Of a stretch of DNA of 64,000 nucleotides, positions 26,706 to 35,439 are shown piece after piece (position 1 is the stretch's first letter; each line of letters begins with the position of its first letter). Below the pieces are notes generated by a model. It did no database searches. It saw only the letters and a program-made list of their open reading frames with translations, and was not told the DNA's origin. The DNA is taken from the NCBI RefSeq assembly GCF_002289575.1, contig NZ_NTGA01000023.1, positions 20,656 to 84,655 of the forward strand, read 5' to 3'. The DNA is from Dietzia natronolimnaea. Lineage in GTDB: Bacteria; Actinomycetota; Actinomycetes; Mycobacteriales; Mycobacteriaceae. Position numbers and translations under genes: made by a program.

Positions 26706-28166
26706 ATGACCAGAACCCCGACCGCCCGTGATCTCACGCTCGCCCAGATCCTCGAGCGGCAGCAGCAGGCGTTCCTCGCCGACCCACAGCCCGCCGCCGG
26801 GATCCGGCGGGACCGGATCCAACGGCTCAAACGCCTCGTGCTGGACAACGCGGCCGAGTTCAGCGAGGCGATCCGGGAGGACTACGGTTGCCGGCCCGAG
26901 GCGTTCTCCACGATCACCGACATCGCCTCGTCGATCCCGGACCTGGACCATCAGCGCGGCCACCTCACCCGGTGGATGAAGCCCACGCGGGTCTCCAGGG
27001 CCCTAGACGCGGCGGGGTTCACCCAGCAGGTCCGCCATGATCCCAAGGGCGTCGTCGGGATCATCGGCCCCTGGAACTTCCCCCTGTACCTGACCGTCGT
27101 CCCGGCCGGGTCGGCGCTCGCGGCGGGCAACCGGGTGATGATCCGGCCGTCGTCGGTCACCGCCCACACGACGGAGGTGCTCTGCGACCGCGCGCCCGAA
27201 TACTTCGCCGTCGACGAACTGGCCGTCGCGGGACCCGAGCACGGGCGTGGTTCGGACTTCTCCGGCCTGCCCTTCGACCACCTGTTCTTCACCGGGTCCC
27301 CGGGCGTCGGCAGGTCCGTCGCGAGGGACGCAGCCGACAACCTGACCCCGGTCACCCTCGAACTCGGCGGCAAGAACCCCGTGGTGGTGGACGCCAGCGC
27401 CGACCTCGATCGTGCCGCGCGCGGCATCGCGGCCTCCCGCATCATCAACGGTGGCCAGGTGTGCATGTGCCCGGACTACGTCTTCGTCCCCGAGGGCGAC
27501 GTCGGCAGGTTCTGCGACACCGTCCTGGACCAGTGGCGCCGCACACTGCCCGCCATCGTGGGCAACCCCGAGTACACCGCGATCGTCAACACGTCCAACT
27601 ATGAGCGCGTCGTCGGCCTGATCGAGGACGCAGTGGCCAAGGGCGCGGTGCGGCGTGACGCCACCCCGGCGGGGGAGAGGTTACCGGACGCGTCCGTCCG
27701 GAAGATCGCCCCCACGCTGCTCACTGGCGTGACGCCGGAGATGGAGATCGACTCGGACGAGGTGTTCGGGCCCGTGCTCACGGTCTTCGGTTACCGGGGG
27801 CTCGACGAGGCCGTGCGCTACATCAACGAGCGGCCCAGCCCGCTGGTCCTGTACTGGTACGGCGAGAAGAACAGTCGCTTCGACCTCGTGGCCGACCGCA
27901 CGCGCTCGGGGAACATCTACGGCAACGATTTCGGCATCGGGATGGCCTCCCCGGCCGTCCCCTTCGGAGGGGTCGGCAACTCGGGCATGGGCGGCTACCA
28001 CGGGCACTACGGCTTCCGCACGTTCAGCCACGAGCGGGCCGTGGCCATGCATTCCTGGAACGTCAATGTCTCCGAGTTCATGACGCCCCCGTTCACCGCG
28101 GCCAAGAAGCGGCTGGCCTCGGGGTACCTCGGGGCGCTGCGGGCCCGGACCCGGCTGGGCCTGTAA
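26706..28166 (+). CDS. Aldehyde dehydrogenase (coniferyl-aldehyde / class 3 type)
   Basis: A 486-residue NAD(P)-dependent aldehyde dehydrogenase. The general base Glu219 is in LELGGKNP, the nucleophile Cys253 is in GGQVCMCPDY, and GPWNFPLYL at 121-129 is the conserved cofactor-site strand. The length and N-terminal pattern (RIQRLKRLVLDN, YGCRPEAFSTIT) place it with coniferyl aldehyde and class 3 enzymes, which accept bulky or lipid aldehydes. It lies 70 nt after a KstR-controlled CoA ligase in the same orientation, so it may oxidise a steroid side-chain aldehyde released by Cyp125 or by an aldol lyase; this is inference. A 16-bp hairpin follows the stop. Confidence 0.85.
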   Translation: MTRTPTARDLTLAQILERQQQAFLADPQPAAGIRRDRIQRLKRLVLDNAAEFSEAIREDYGCRPEAFSTITDIASSIPDLDHQRGHLTRWMKPTRVSRALDAAGFTQQVRHDPKGVVGIIGPWNFPLYLTVVPAGSALAAGNRVMIRPSSVTAHTTEVLCDRAPEYFAVDELAVAGPEHGRGSDFSGLPFDHLFFTGSPGVGRSVARDAADNLTPVTLELGGKNPVVVDASADLDRAARGIAASRIINGGQVCMCPDYVFVPEGDVGRFCDTVLDQWRRTLPAIVGNPEYTAIVNTSNYERVVGLIEDAVAKGAVRRDATPAGERLPDASVRKIAPTLLTGVTPEMEIDSDEVFGPVLTVFGYRGLDEAVRYINERPSPLVLYWYGEKNSRFDLVADRTRSGNIYGNDFGIGMASPAVPFGGVGNSGMGGYHGHYGFRTFSHERAVAMHSWNVNVSEFMTPPFTAAKKRLASGYLGALRARTRLGL

Positions 28167-28169
28167 CCG

Positions 28170-28207
28170 GGCGCGGGCCCGGCTGGGAATGCAGCCGGGC
28201 CCGCGCC
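28170..28207. terminator. Bidirectional hairpin terminator
   Basis: A perfect 16-bp stem (28170-28185 with 28192-28207) and a 6-nt loop GGAATG lie between the convergent aldehyde dehydrogenase and echA19 genes, filling almost the whole 47-bp gap. Confidence 0.8.
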
Positions 28208-28213
28208 GCCGGG

Positions 28214-29020
28214 TCACTCCCCGCGGAACTCGGGCCTGCGCTTCTCCGCGAACGCGCGGGGGCCCTCCTTGGCGTCGGCGGAGGCGAACACCCGGCCGCC
28301 GACCTCGGCGTCGACGCGGAAGGCTTCCTCCTCGTGCATGCCCTCGGTGCGGCGGATCGTCTCGATCATCCCCTGCACCGCCAGGGGCCCGTTCGCGGCG
28401 ATGAGCTCGGCGAGCTCGAGTGCCTTGTCGAGCGCGGTGCCGTCCTCGACCACGTGGCCGATCAGCCCGAACCGCTCCGCCTCCTCGGCGCTGAGATGGC
28501 GGCCAGTCATGAGGACCTCCATGGCCACGGTGTAGGGGATCTGGCGCACGAGTCGGACCGCGGACCCACCGAGGGGGTACAGGCCCCAGCGGGCCTCGGA
28601 GACGCCGAACTTCGCCGACCGGCCGGCGACCCGGATGTCGGTGCCCTGCAGGATCTCGGTCCCGCCCGCGATCGCCGGCCCCTCGACGGCGGCGATGAGC
28701 GGCTTGCTCAGCCGGCGACCCTTGAGCAGCGCGGGCAGACGGGACAGGTCCCAGCCCCCGCCCACGAACTTGTCCCCCGGCGCGTCCTTGTTCATGGCCT
28801 TGAGATCCGCGCCCGCGCAGAAGTACCCGCCCGCGCCGGTGAGGATGCACGCACGGATGTCCGGGTCGGAGTCCACCAGATCCCACGCCGCCTCCATGCC
28901 GCGCATCATCGGACCGGACAGGGCGTTGCGGGCCTCGGGGCGGTTCATGGTCACCACCAGGACGTGCCCACGTCGTTCGGTGAGCAGGTGCTGGTCCTCG
29001 GGCGTCTCGACGCGGGTCAT
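28214..29020 (-). CDS. echA19: EchA19, steroid enoyl-CoA hydratase
   Basis: A 268-residue crotonase. The oxyanion-hole segments [14 protein letters not shown] and [12 protein letters not shown] are intact and the catalytic-Glu region is present ([12 protein letters not shown]). It corresponds to Rv3516 EchA19, which hydrates the 22-ene or 24-ene CoA esters of the cholesterol side chain. It is divergent from fadD19 across a KstR box, 52 nt before its start, as in M. tuberculosis. The C-terminal helix ends in EKRRPEFRG, a typical crotonase tail. Single-gene unit bounded by the shared terminator. Confidence 0.92.
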   Translation of the reverse strand: MTRVETPEDQHLLTERRGHVLVVTMNRPEARNALSGPMMRGMEAAWDLVDSDPDIRACILTGAGGYFCAGADLKAMNKDAPGDKFVGGGWDLSRLPALLKGRRLSKPLIAAVEGPAIAGGTEILQGTDIRVAGRSAKFGVSEARWGLYPLGGSAVRLVRQIPYTVAMEVLMTGRHLSAEEAERFGLIGHVVEDGTALDKALELAELIAANGPLAVQGMIETIRRTEGMHEEEAFRVDAEVGGRVFASADAKEGPRAFAEKRRPEFRGE

Positions 29021-29072
29021 CGGGCCTCCAAAAATTAGTTACGCGGGTTCACGGCTTTCGCCCACGGCTGAC

Positions 29073-29086
29073 GGTAACACGTTCTA
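29073..29086. promoter_or_regulatory. KstR operator between echA19 and fadD19
   Basis: GGTAACACGTTCTA matches the KstR consensus at all fixed positions but the first. It is 10 nt before the fadD19 ATG and 52 nt from the echA19 ATG. Confidence 0.85.
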
Positions 29087-29096
29087 GTTTGGGTGT

Positions 29097-30734
29097 ATGG
29101 CGTACACCATCGGAGATCTCGTCGAGCACAGCGTTGACCGCGTTCCGGACCGGGTCGTGCTGGTCCAGGAGGGTCGGTCGTTCACCTTCAGAGAACTGGA
29201 GGCCAGGGCCAACAGACTCGCCCACCACCTGACATCGGTCGGCGTCGGGCCGGACGACAAGGTGGCGGTGTACAGCCGCAACACCATCGAGGCGGTCGAG
29301 GCCATGGTCGCGATCTTCAAGATCCGCGCGGTCATGGTCAACGTCAACTACCGGTACGTCCCGGCGGAACTCGAGTACCTGCTCGACAACTCCGACTCGG
29401 TCGTGGTGGTCCACGAGCGCCGGTACTCGGACGTGCTGGCCCAGGCCCTGCCCCACACGTCGGGGGTCCGGCACTGCCTGGTGATCGAGGACGGCACCGA
29501 CACCCCCGACCCGCAGACGCCGGACGGGGTCTCCGTCGCGCACTACGACGACGCGCTGGCGGCGCAGTCACCCGAGCGGGACTTCGGTGAGCGGTCGAAC
29601 GACGACATCTACATGCTGTACACCGGCGGCACCACGGGCTCACCGAAGGGCGTGATGTGGCGGCAGGAGGACGTGTTCATGGTCCTCGGCGGAGGCATCG
29701 ACTTCCTCACCGGTGAGAAGGTCGCCGACGAGTGGGAGCTCGCGAACAAGGCCGTCGACGGCGGCGTGTTGGTCCGGACCGCCCTGCCCCCGCTCATCCA
29801 CGGCGGCGCCCAGTGGGCGATCCTCATGGCCCTGTTCGCCGGACACACCAGCGTGCTCATCCCGGAGTTCGACGCGGAGACGGTGTGGCGGACCGTGACC
29901 GAGCACAAGATCAATCTCATGTTCATCACGGGAGACGCGATGGCGCGGCCCCTGATCGAGGCATGGGACGCGGAGAAGTACGACTCGTCGTCGTTGTTCT
30001 ACATCGGGTCCTCCGCGGCCCTGTTCTCGCCCTCGGTCAAGGACCAGTTCATCGACGCCTTCCCGAACGTCATGCTCTCGGATTCGATCGGGTCCTCCGA
30101 GACCGGTTTCTCCGGGATCGCCCTGGCGGAGAAGGGCAAGACCCACACCGGGGGTCCCCGCGTGAAGATCGACGGCGAGACCACGGTCCTCGACGCCGAC
30201 GGCAACGAGGTCCCCCCCGGTTCCGACATCGTCGGCAAGGTCGCCCGCACCGGGCACATCCCGGTCGGGTACTACAAGGACGAGGTCAAGACCGCCGCCA
30301 CGTTCAAGACGTACAACGGCAGGCGCTACTCGATCCCCGGTGACGACGCCCGGGTCGAGGAAGACGGCACCGTGACGATGCTCGGCAGGGGTTCGGTGTC
30401 CATCAACACGGGAGGGGAGAAGGTCCACCCCGAGGAGGTCGAGGCCGCCCTCAAGACCCACCCCGACGTGTACGACGCGCTCGTGATCGGCGTCCCCGAC
30501 GACCGCATGGGCCACAAGGTCGCCGCCGTCCTCCACACGCGTGACGGTCAGTGCCCGCCGATCGAGGAGCTCAACGAGCACGCCCGGCGTGAGATCGCCC
30601 GCTACAAGTGCCCGCGGGCGCTGTGGGTAGAGACCTCGGTCAAGCGCAATCCCGCGGGCAAACCCGACTACCGATGGGCCGCGGAGATCGCCGCGTCCCG
30701 CCCCGCAGACGACAGCCAGGAGATCAGCAAGTGA
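29097..30734 (+). CDS. fadD19: FadD19, steroid side-chain CoA ligase
   Basis: A 545-residue adenylate-forming ligase. The P-loop motif YTGGTTGSPKG is at 175-185, SDSIGSSETG the A5 motif, IPGDDARVEEDGT the A7 region, GRGSVSINTGGEKV the A8 hinge, and the A10 lysine lies in RNPAGKPDYRWA at the C terminus. It matches Rv3515c FadD19 in length and sequence. That enzyme activates the C26 carboxylate of 3-oxo-cholestenoate and is essential for C24-branched sterols in Rhodococcus. The start is 10 nt after the KstR box, so the message is nearly leaderless. The stop overlaps the GTG of the next gene (GTGA). Confidence 0.94.
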   Translation: MAYTIGDLVEHSVDRVPDRVVLVQEGRSFTFRELEARANRLAHHLTSVGVGPDDKVAVYSRNTIEAVEAMVAIFKIRAVMVNVNYRYVPAELEYLLDNSDSVVVVHERRYSDVLAQALPHTSGVRHCLVIEDGTDTPDPQTPDGVSVAHYDDALAAQSPERDFGERSNDDIYMLYTGGTTGSPKGVMWRQEDVFMVLGGGIDFLTGEKVADEWELANKAVDGGVLVRTALPPLIHGGAQWAILMALFAGHTSVLIPEFDAETVWRTVTEHKINLMFITGDAMARPLIEAWDAEKYDSSSLFYIGSSAALFSPSVKDQFIDAFPNVMLSDSIGSSETGFSGIALAEKGKTHTGGPRVKIDGETTVLDADGNEVPPGSDIVGKVARTGHIPVGYYKDEVKTAATFKTYNGRRYSIPGDDARVEEDGTVTMLGRGSVSINTGGEKVHPEEVEAALKTHPDVYDALVIGVPDDRMGHKVAAVLHTRDGQCPPIEELNEHARREIARYKCPRALWVETSVKRNPAGKPDYRWAAEIAASRPADDSQEISK

Positions 30735-31843
30735 GCATTCGTACCCCCCTCGCGGAGGCATTCGGGATCGAGTACCCCGTCTTCGCCTTCACCCCGTCCA
30801 AGGCGGTCGCCGCAGCGGTGACCCGCGCCGGCGGTATGGGCGTCCTCGGATGCGTCCGCTACAACGACGCGGCCGAGCTCGACGAGGTACTGACCTGGAT
30901 GGACGAGAACACCGACGGCAAGCCGTACGGTGTCGACATCGTCATGCCCAACAAGGTGCCGACCGAGGGCAGTACGTCCGACATCGCCGCGATGATCCCC
31001 GAGGAGCACAAGGCATTCGTGTCCTGGGTCCTGGACGACCTCGGGGTGCCGCCCCTCGGCGACGACGCCGAGCACAACGCCGGTGTCCTGGGGTGGCTGC
31101 ACTCGGTCGCCGAGGCGCACGTCGAGATGTCGCTCAAGCACCGCCCGGTGCTCATCGCCAACGCGCTCGGGTCCCCGCCCAAGCACATCGTGGATCTCGC
31201 GCACGCCAACGGGATCAAGGTCGCGGCACTCGCCGGCGCCAAGAAACACGCGCTCGCGCACGTGGACAACGGAGTCGACATCGTGATCGCCCAGGGCGGG
31301 GAGGCCGGTGGTCACACCGGTGAGGTCGCGACGCTCGTGTTGGTGCCGGAGATCGTCGCCGCGCTCGATGGCCGCGCCCCCGTGTTGGCGGCCGGCGGGA
31401 TCGGAAGTGGCTCGCAGGTCGCGGCCGCGATCGGGATGGGCGCCGAGGGGGCGTGGATGGGGTCCCGCTGGCTCACCGCCGCCGAGTACGGCGACGACGG
31501 CGGGTCGAAGGCCATGCAGGAGGCGCTCGTCGCCGCCACCAGCGCCGACACCGTCCGGACCCGCATCTACTCGGGCAAGCCCGCACGCCTGCTCAAGAGT
31601 AAGTGGACCGAGGCGTGGGCTGCCGAGGACGCCCCGAACCCGCTGCCGATGCCCCTGCAGAACGTCCTCGTCGCGGAGGCGCACCAGCGGATCTCCGAGG
31701 CGCAGGATCCGTCGGTCGTGGCCATGCCGGCGGGCCAGATCATCGGTTCCCTGGAGGGTGTCGTCCCGGTCGCCGAGACGATGGCCCAGATCGCGAGAGA
31801 GTACGAGGCGGCGGTGGAGCGCCTGCGCGGCACCCTGGGCTGA
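30731..31843 (+). CDS. Nitronate monooxygenase-family flavoprotein (IpdC-like paralogue)
   Basis: A 370-residue TIM-barrel flavoprotein of the nitronate monooxygenase / 2-nitropropane dioxygenase superfamily. FMN-site markers are GGEAGGHTGEV near 190-200 and AAGGIGSGSQ with GAWMGSRWL. It belongs to the same superfamily as IpdC but clearly differs in sequence. GTG 30731 overlaps the fadD19 stop, so the two are translated together and share the KstR box at 29073. The coupling suggests it acts on a CoA ester formed by FadD19, for instance reducing or isomerising a double bond of the side chain, but no such function is proven. Detoxification of nitronates is the default family role and is less likely here. 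Confidence 0.82.
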   Translation: MSIRTPLAEAFGIEYPVFAFTPSKAVAAAVTRAGGMGVLGCVRYNDAAELDEVLTWMDENTDGKPYGVDIVMPNKVPTEGSTSDIAAMIPEEHKAFVSWVLDDLGVPPLGDDAEHNAGVLGWLHSVAEAHVEMSLKHRPVLIANALGSPPKHIVDLAHANGIKVAALAGAKKHALAHVDNGVDIVIAQGGEAGGHTGEVATLVLVPEIVAALDGRAPVLAAGGIGSGSQVAAAIGMGAEGAWMGSRWLTAAEYGDDGGSKAMQEALVAATSADTVRTRIYSGKPARLLKSKWTEAWAAEDAPNPLPMPLQNVLVAEAHQRISEAQDPSVVAMPAGQIIGSLEGVVPVAETMAQIAREYEAAVERLRGTLG

Positions 31844-31871
31844 TCCCCCTCCCGCAGCCGCCCCCCTCCCG

Positions 31872-31945
31872 CACAGCCGCCCCCGTCCATGAACTCTTGC
31901 CTGTACTGATGCGCGCGCGAGAGTTCTGCGACGGGGGCGGCTGTG
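31872..31945. terminator. Large two-part inverted repeat between convergent genes
   Basis: The outer stem is perfect over 16 bp (31872-31887 with 31930-31945; CACAGCCGCCCCCGTC). An inner 7-bp stem GAACTCT (31891-31897) pairs with AGAGTTC (31920-31926), separated from the outer stem by 3-nt bulges, and the loop is about 22 nt with GCGCGCGCG. It is much longer than the other terminators here and might be a structured RNA or a small mobile-like element as well as a terminator. Confidence 0.6.
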
Positions 31946-31954
31946 TTCGTGTGG

Positions 31955-32671
31955 TCAGGCCTGCGTGATGAACAGCAGCATCGCCGCCCAGTGGCAGCCG
32001 AAGGCGAGGACCGTGAAGGAGTGGAAGACCTCGTGGAAGCCGAAGACCCCGGGGACGGGGTTCGGGCGCTTGAACCCGTAGACCACGGCTCCACCGGTGT
32101 AGGCGAGACCGCCGGCGAGGACGAGGCCGACCCCCACGGGGTTGGCCTCCACGAGGTCACCCGCGAACCACACCGCGGTCCACCCGAGGACGATGTACAG
32201 CACCACGTACAGCCACCGGGGCGCCGACAGCCAGAACAGGCGGAACGCGATACCCAGCAGTGCCCCTGACCACACGATCGCCAGCAGGATCGTGCTGGCC
32301 GGGGGATCGAGCGCGGCGACCGTCATGGGCGTGTAGGTGCCCGCGATGAGCAGGAAGATGTTGGAGTGGTCCAGCCGACGCAGGAGCGCGGTGGCCCTCG
32401 GGCCCCAGGTCCGACGGTGGTACAGGGCCGAGATCCCGAAGAGCAGCGACGACGTGGCCAGGAAGACCGCACATGCCCACTTCAGAGCGGCACCGTCCGC
32501 CAGGACGGTCAGGACCACACCGAGGACCACGGCCACCGGGAGGGTCCCGGCGTGGATCCACCCGCGGAGCAGCGGTTTCTCGGGCAGCGCGGGGACCCCG
32601 AAGTCCTCATCGCCGGGCATGTCGTCGGCCCTGTCAGCCCTGTCGGCCCTCGGGCGCGGTGCGGAGTTCAC
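31955..32671 (-). CDS. Hemolysin III / PAQR-family membrane protein
   Basis: A 238-residue integral membrane protein of the hemolysin III (YqfA/PAQR) family with seven predicted helices after a charged, cytoplasmic N terminus of about 40 residues. The family's metal-binding histidines are visible as ALYHRR in the first third and GFHEVFHSF plus CHW near the C terminus. Members are putative hydrolases or receptors; their physiological role in bacteria is unclear. The start is GTG 32671; ATG at residue 18 is the alternative. It interrupts the steroid cluster and lies head-to-tail with the fadD17 operon, 20 nt downstream of it, so it may be read through from there. Confidence 0.85.
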   Translation of the reverse strand: MNSAPRPRADRADRADDMPGDEDFGVPALPEKPLLRGWIHAGTLPVAVVLGVVLTVLADGAALKWACAVFLATSSLLFGISALYHRRTWGPRATALLRRLDHSNIFLLIAGTYTPMTVAALDPPASTILLAIVWSGALLGIAFRLFWLSAPRWLYVVLYIVLGWTAVWFAGDLVEANPVGVGLVLAGGLAYTGGAVVYGFKRPNPVPGVFGFHEVFHSFTVLAFGCHWAAMLLFITQA

Positions 32672-32691
32672 ACGCAGAACCTACCGGCACC

Positions 32692-34362
32692 TCACACGGG
32701 CGTGAACGTCCTGTGACCGTCCGCACGCGACCAGACGAGATCCCCGGCGGGATCCGTCCCCCGCTCGGTCAGGTCGCGGGCCCTGAACTTGAAGCTCGCG
32801 GTGCGGGGGAGCGCGGTGGTCACCCGCAACAGTGACGGCCACTGCTTGGGGCCCAGGTCGGACTGGTCGGCGAGGAATTCCCCCAGGCCCGCGGCCATCC
32901 CGACGGGGTCCGCGCCGTCCCGCAGTACGACCCCCGCGGCCACGGCGTCTCCGATCGTTCCCGGGCCGCGGACCTCGCCCGCGGGGACGGCGTACACGCC
33001 CACCTCGGCGACGTCGGGGTGTCGGCGCAGGACGCGTTCGATCGGGGCGGCGGCCAGGTTCTCCCCGTCGACCCGCATCCAGCCACCGGACCGTCCCGCG
33101 AAGTAGATCCACCCGTCGTCATCGACGTAGGCCAGATCGCCGGAGTGGAACCGCCCCCCGCGCATGCGTTCGGCGTCGGCGGCGGGGTCGCCGTAGTACC
33201 CCGCGAACAGGCCGGGTCCTTCGGCGACCATCTCGCCGATTGCCTCGTCGGCGTTGAGCAGTACGCCGGCCGCGTCGAACCGGGCGCGTGGGCACGGTGC
33301 ACCGGTCTCGGGGTCGATGATCGACACACCGGCCGGAAGCGGCCCGAGTGCGGCGTCGGGAGTGTCCGGGGTGCGGGACACGGAGACCCCGCCCTCGCTC
33401 GAGCCGAACCCGTCCACCACGGTCACACCGAAGCGGCGGGCGAATTCCCGGCGCACCTGCGCGGGCGCCTCGTTGCCGTACACCACGCGCATCGGGTTCT
33501 CGCCGTCGTCGGGTCTCTCCGGCGTGGCGAGGATGTAGGACAGCGGCGCACCGACGTAGTTGGCGAAGGTGCACTCGTGGCGACGGACGTCGTCGAGCCA
33601 GTGGGAGGCGGAGAACCGGCGGCGCAAGGCGATCGAGCAGCCCGTGAAGAGGGCGATCGGCCAGGGCACCATGACCGCGTTGGAGTGGAACAGTGGCATG
33701 GCGCTGTACACGCAGTCGTCGGGGCCGATCCCGAACCGGTCCGCCAACATGCGCCCCGGAACCGAGATCTTGGACTGGGTAATCCGGACGGCCTTGGGGT
33801 CGCCGCTGGTGCCCGAGGTGAAGACCAGGGCGACCAGGTCGTCGGGACCCGCCGGAACAGTGGACAGGTCCGGCGCCTCGGCGCCGGCGTGGCGGGCCAG
33901 AAGATCGGTCCACTCCGGGGAATCCACCGAGATCACCGGCACGTCGATCGTCAGATCGTCCAGCAACCCGGCGTGGTCGGCGTCCGTGAGGATCAGCGCA
34001 CAGTCGGCGAGCGCGGCGTCGCGGGCCAGGGCCGCGCCGCGGCGGGTGGGGTTGAGCCCGGCCACGACGATCTCCGAGCACGCGGCCGCACCGAGCAGAT
34101 GGAGATACTCGGGGGTCCCGGACAGCAGGAGCCCGACATGGGGCAGCGGACCGGTCGATGATGATGACGACGACGACCCCAGCACCTCACGCAGCGCCGC
34201 GATCCGCACCGCCACCTCGTCGACCGCCTGCGACCAGGGGGTCAACTCGCCGTCGGACCAGATGCCGCGGTCCCGCACGTCGCGAAGAGCGTGTACCGCC
34301 CGGGCCACCGAGGCGTGCGGCCCGGCCGCGACGTCCGCGATGGTCCGCACGGACCCGGTCAC
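32692..34362 (-). CDS. fadD17: FadD17-like acyl-CoA ligase
   Basis: A 556-residue adenylate-forming enzyme. The P-loop VFTSGTSGDPKAV lies near residue 210, VDGFGSSEGG is the A5 motif, SGDLAYVDDDGWI the A7 motif, and the A10 lysine lies in RTASFKFRARDL. The order fadD17-fadE27-fadE26 equals Rv3506-Rv3505-Rv3504, so FadD17 is the best assignment; in M. tuberculosis it activates a steroid side-chain or fatty acid. The GTG start overlaps the chsE5 stop as GTGA. A run of seven serines near residue 70 comes from a repetitive GAT/GAC tract at 34157-34178 and is a local expansion in a loop. Length is about 50 residues above the M. tuberculosis protein. Confidence 0.85.
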   Translation of the reverse strand: MTGSVRTIADVAAGPHASVARAVHALRDVRDRGIWSDGELTPWSQAVDEVAVRIAALREVLGSSSSSSSTGPLPHVGLLLSGTPEYLHLLGAAACSEIVVAGLNPTRRGAALARDAALADCALILTDADHAGLLDDLTIDVPVISVDSPEWTDLLARHAGAEAPDLSTVPAGPDDLVALVFTSGTSGDPKAVRITQSKISVPGRMLADRFGIGPDDCVYSAMPLFHSNAVMVPWPIALFTGCSIALRRRFSASHWLDDVRRHECTFANYVGAPLSYILATPERPDDGENPMRVVYGNEAPAQVRREFARRFGVTVVDGFGSSEGGVSVSRTPDTPDAALGPLPAGVSIIDPETGAPCPRARFDAAGVLLNADEAIGEMVAEGPGLFAGYYGDPAADAERMRGGRFHSGDLAYVDDDGWIYFAGRSGGWMRVDGENLAAAPIERVLRRHPDVAEVGVYAVPAGEVRGPGTIGDAVAAGVVLRDGADPVGMAAGLGEFLADQSDLGPKQWPSLLRVTTALPRTASFKFRARDLTERGTDPAGDLVWSRADGHRTFTPV

Positions 34363-35438
34363 GCGGAGTACTCCCAGGGGTCGCCGTGATCGGCGAGCAC
34401 CCCGCCCAGGTCGATCAGCTGCCGGGTGGCCCCGCCCAGACGGAACTCCCCGGCCTTGGCCGCGAGGAAGAAGCGGTGGGCGGGCTCGGAGCGGTCCAGC
34501 CCGACGCCCCCGTGGACGTGGACCGCGGTGTGGGCGAGGCGGTGACCGGCGTCGCACGCCCAGAAATGGGCGGATGCCACCGCGGCGTGGGCGGGCGCCC
34601 CGGGCAGCCCGCTACACGCGTCGAGTTCATAGGCCGCGCGCAGGGTGCTCAGCCGTACGGCGTCCACGTCGATCGACCCGTCGGCCAACCGCGCGGCGAC
34701 CGCCTGGAAGGACCCGATGGGTCGGCCGAACTGGTGACGGGTGCTCGCGTAGGCGGCGGTCCGTTCCAGGGCGGCCTCGATCACGCCCCACTGGTAGGCG
34801 GCCAGGTGGACCCGCCGGCGCAGGGCGTCGACCTCCAGGGCCGTGCCCGCAAGGGGGCTGGGCTCGAGGGTGCTGGGCTCCGGCCCGGTGTCGGAGACGA
34901 GACCCGCGCACGAGAAGTCGACGGGCACGGTCCGCTCGACCGAGACGGAGGCCCGATCTGTCACCCGGAGGCCGCCCGACGTGGTCTGGACGATCACGTC
35001 GGCGATCGGCGCCCAGTCGACCTCGGGTGAGGCCCCGTCACCGACTGCCGCGATCTCGCGGCCCTCGGCGATGGTCGCGGCCCGGTCGGACAGGCCGGCG
35101 GCGTCGAGCAGGTGGGCGGCGCGGATCGCGGGGGAGAGCGGAACGGGCGCGAGCACGCGGCCCAGCTCGCGCAGGACCAGGGCCTCGCCCACGACGCCGA
35201 GCCCGGCGCCGCCGAGCGACTCCGGGGCGAGGGCGGCGGGCACGCCGGCGCGGACCAGTTCCTCCCAGTAGCGGGCATGGAACCGCGCGGTCGCCCGGTC
35301 TCCTCCGCTGTCGGCCTCCGTGCCGGGTCCGAAGCGGGCGTCGAGTTCGCGGAGTGAATCGTCGGTGACCAGCCGCTCACCCATGTCGCGGACGAGGGCG
35401 GTCAGGTCGGTGGTGGTGTCGTCGACGCGGAAGTCCAT
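34359..35438 (-). CDS. chsE5: ChsE5 (FadE27), acyl-CoA dehydrogenase subunit
   Basis: A 359-residue acyl-CoA dehydrogenase-fold protein that works as one half of the ChsE4-ChsE5 heterotetramer. These actinobacterial steroid enzymes are alpha2-beta2 with a shared FAD site, and each subunit has lost part of the usual homotetramer motifs. Here the FAD and substrate segments are degenerate in the middle, while the C-terminal HTAVHVHGGVGLDR is conserved. The complex introduces the first double bond in the C26 acyl-CoA of the cholesterol side chain. TGACATG separates it from chsE4 by one base, and its stop overlaps fadD17. Confidence 0.88.
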   Translation of the reverse strand: MDFRVDDTTTDLTALVRDMGERLVTDDSLRELDARFGPGTEADSGGDRATARFHARYWEELVRAGVPAALAPESLGGAGLGVVGEALVLRELGRVLAPVPLSPAIRAAHLLDAAGLSDRAATIAEGREIAAVGDGASPEVDWAPIADVIVQTTSGGLRVTDRASVSVERTVPVDFSCAGLVSDTGPEPSTLEPSPLAGTALEVDALRRRVHLAAYQWGVIEAALERTAAYASTRHQFGRPIGSFQAVAARLADGSIDVDAVRLSTLRAAYELDACSGLPGAPAHAAVASAHFWACDAGHRLAHTAVHVHGGVGLDRSEPAHRFFLAAKAGEFRLGGATRQLIDLGGVLADHGDPWEYSA

Positions 35439-35439
35439 G

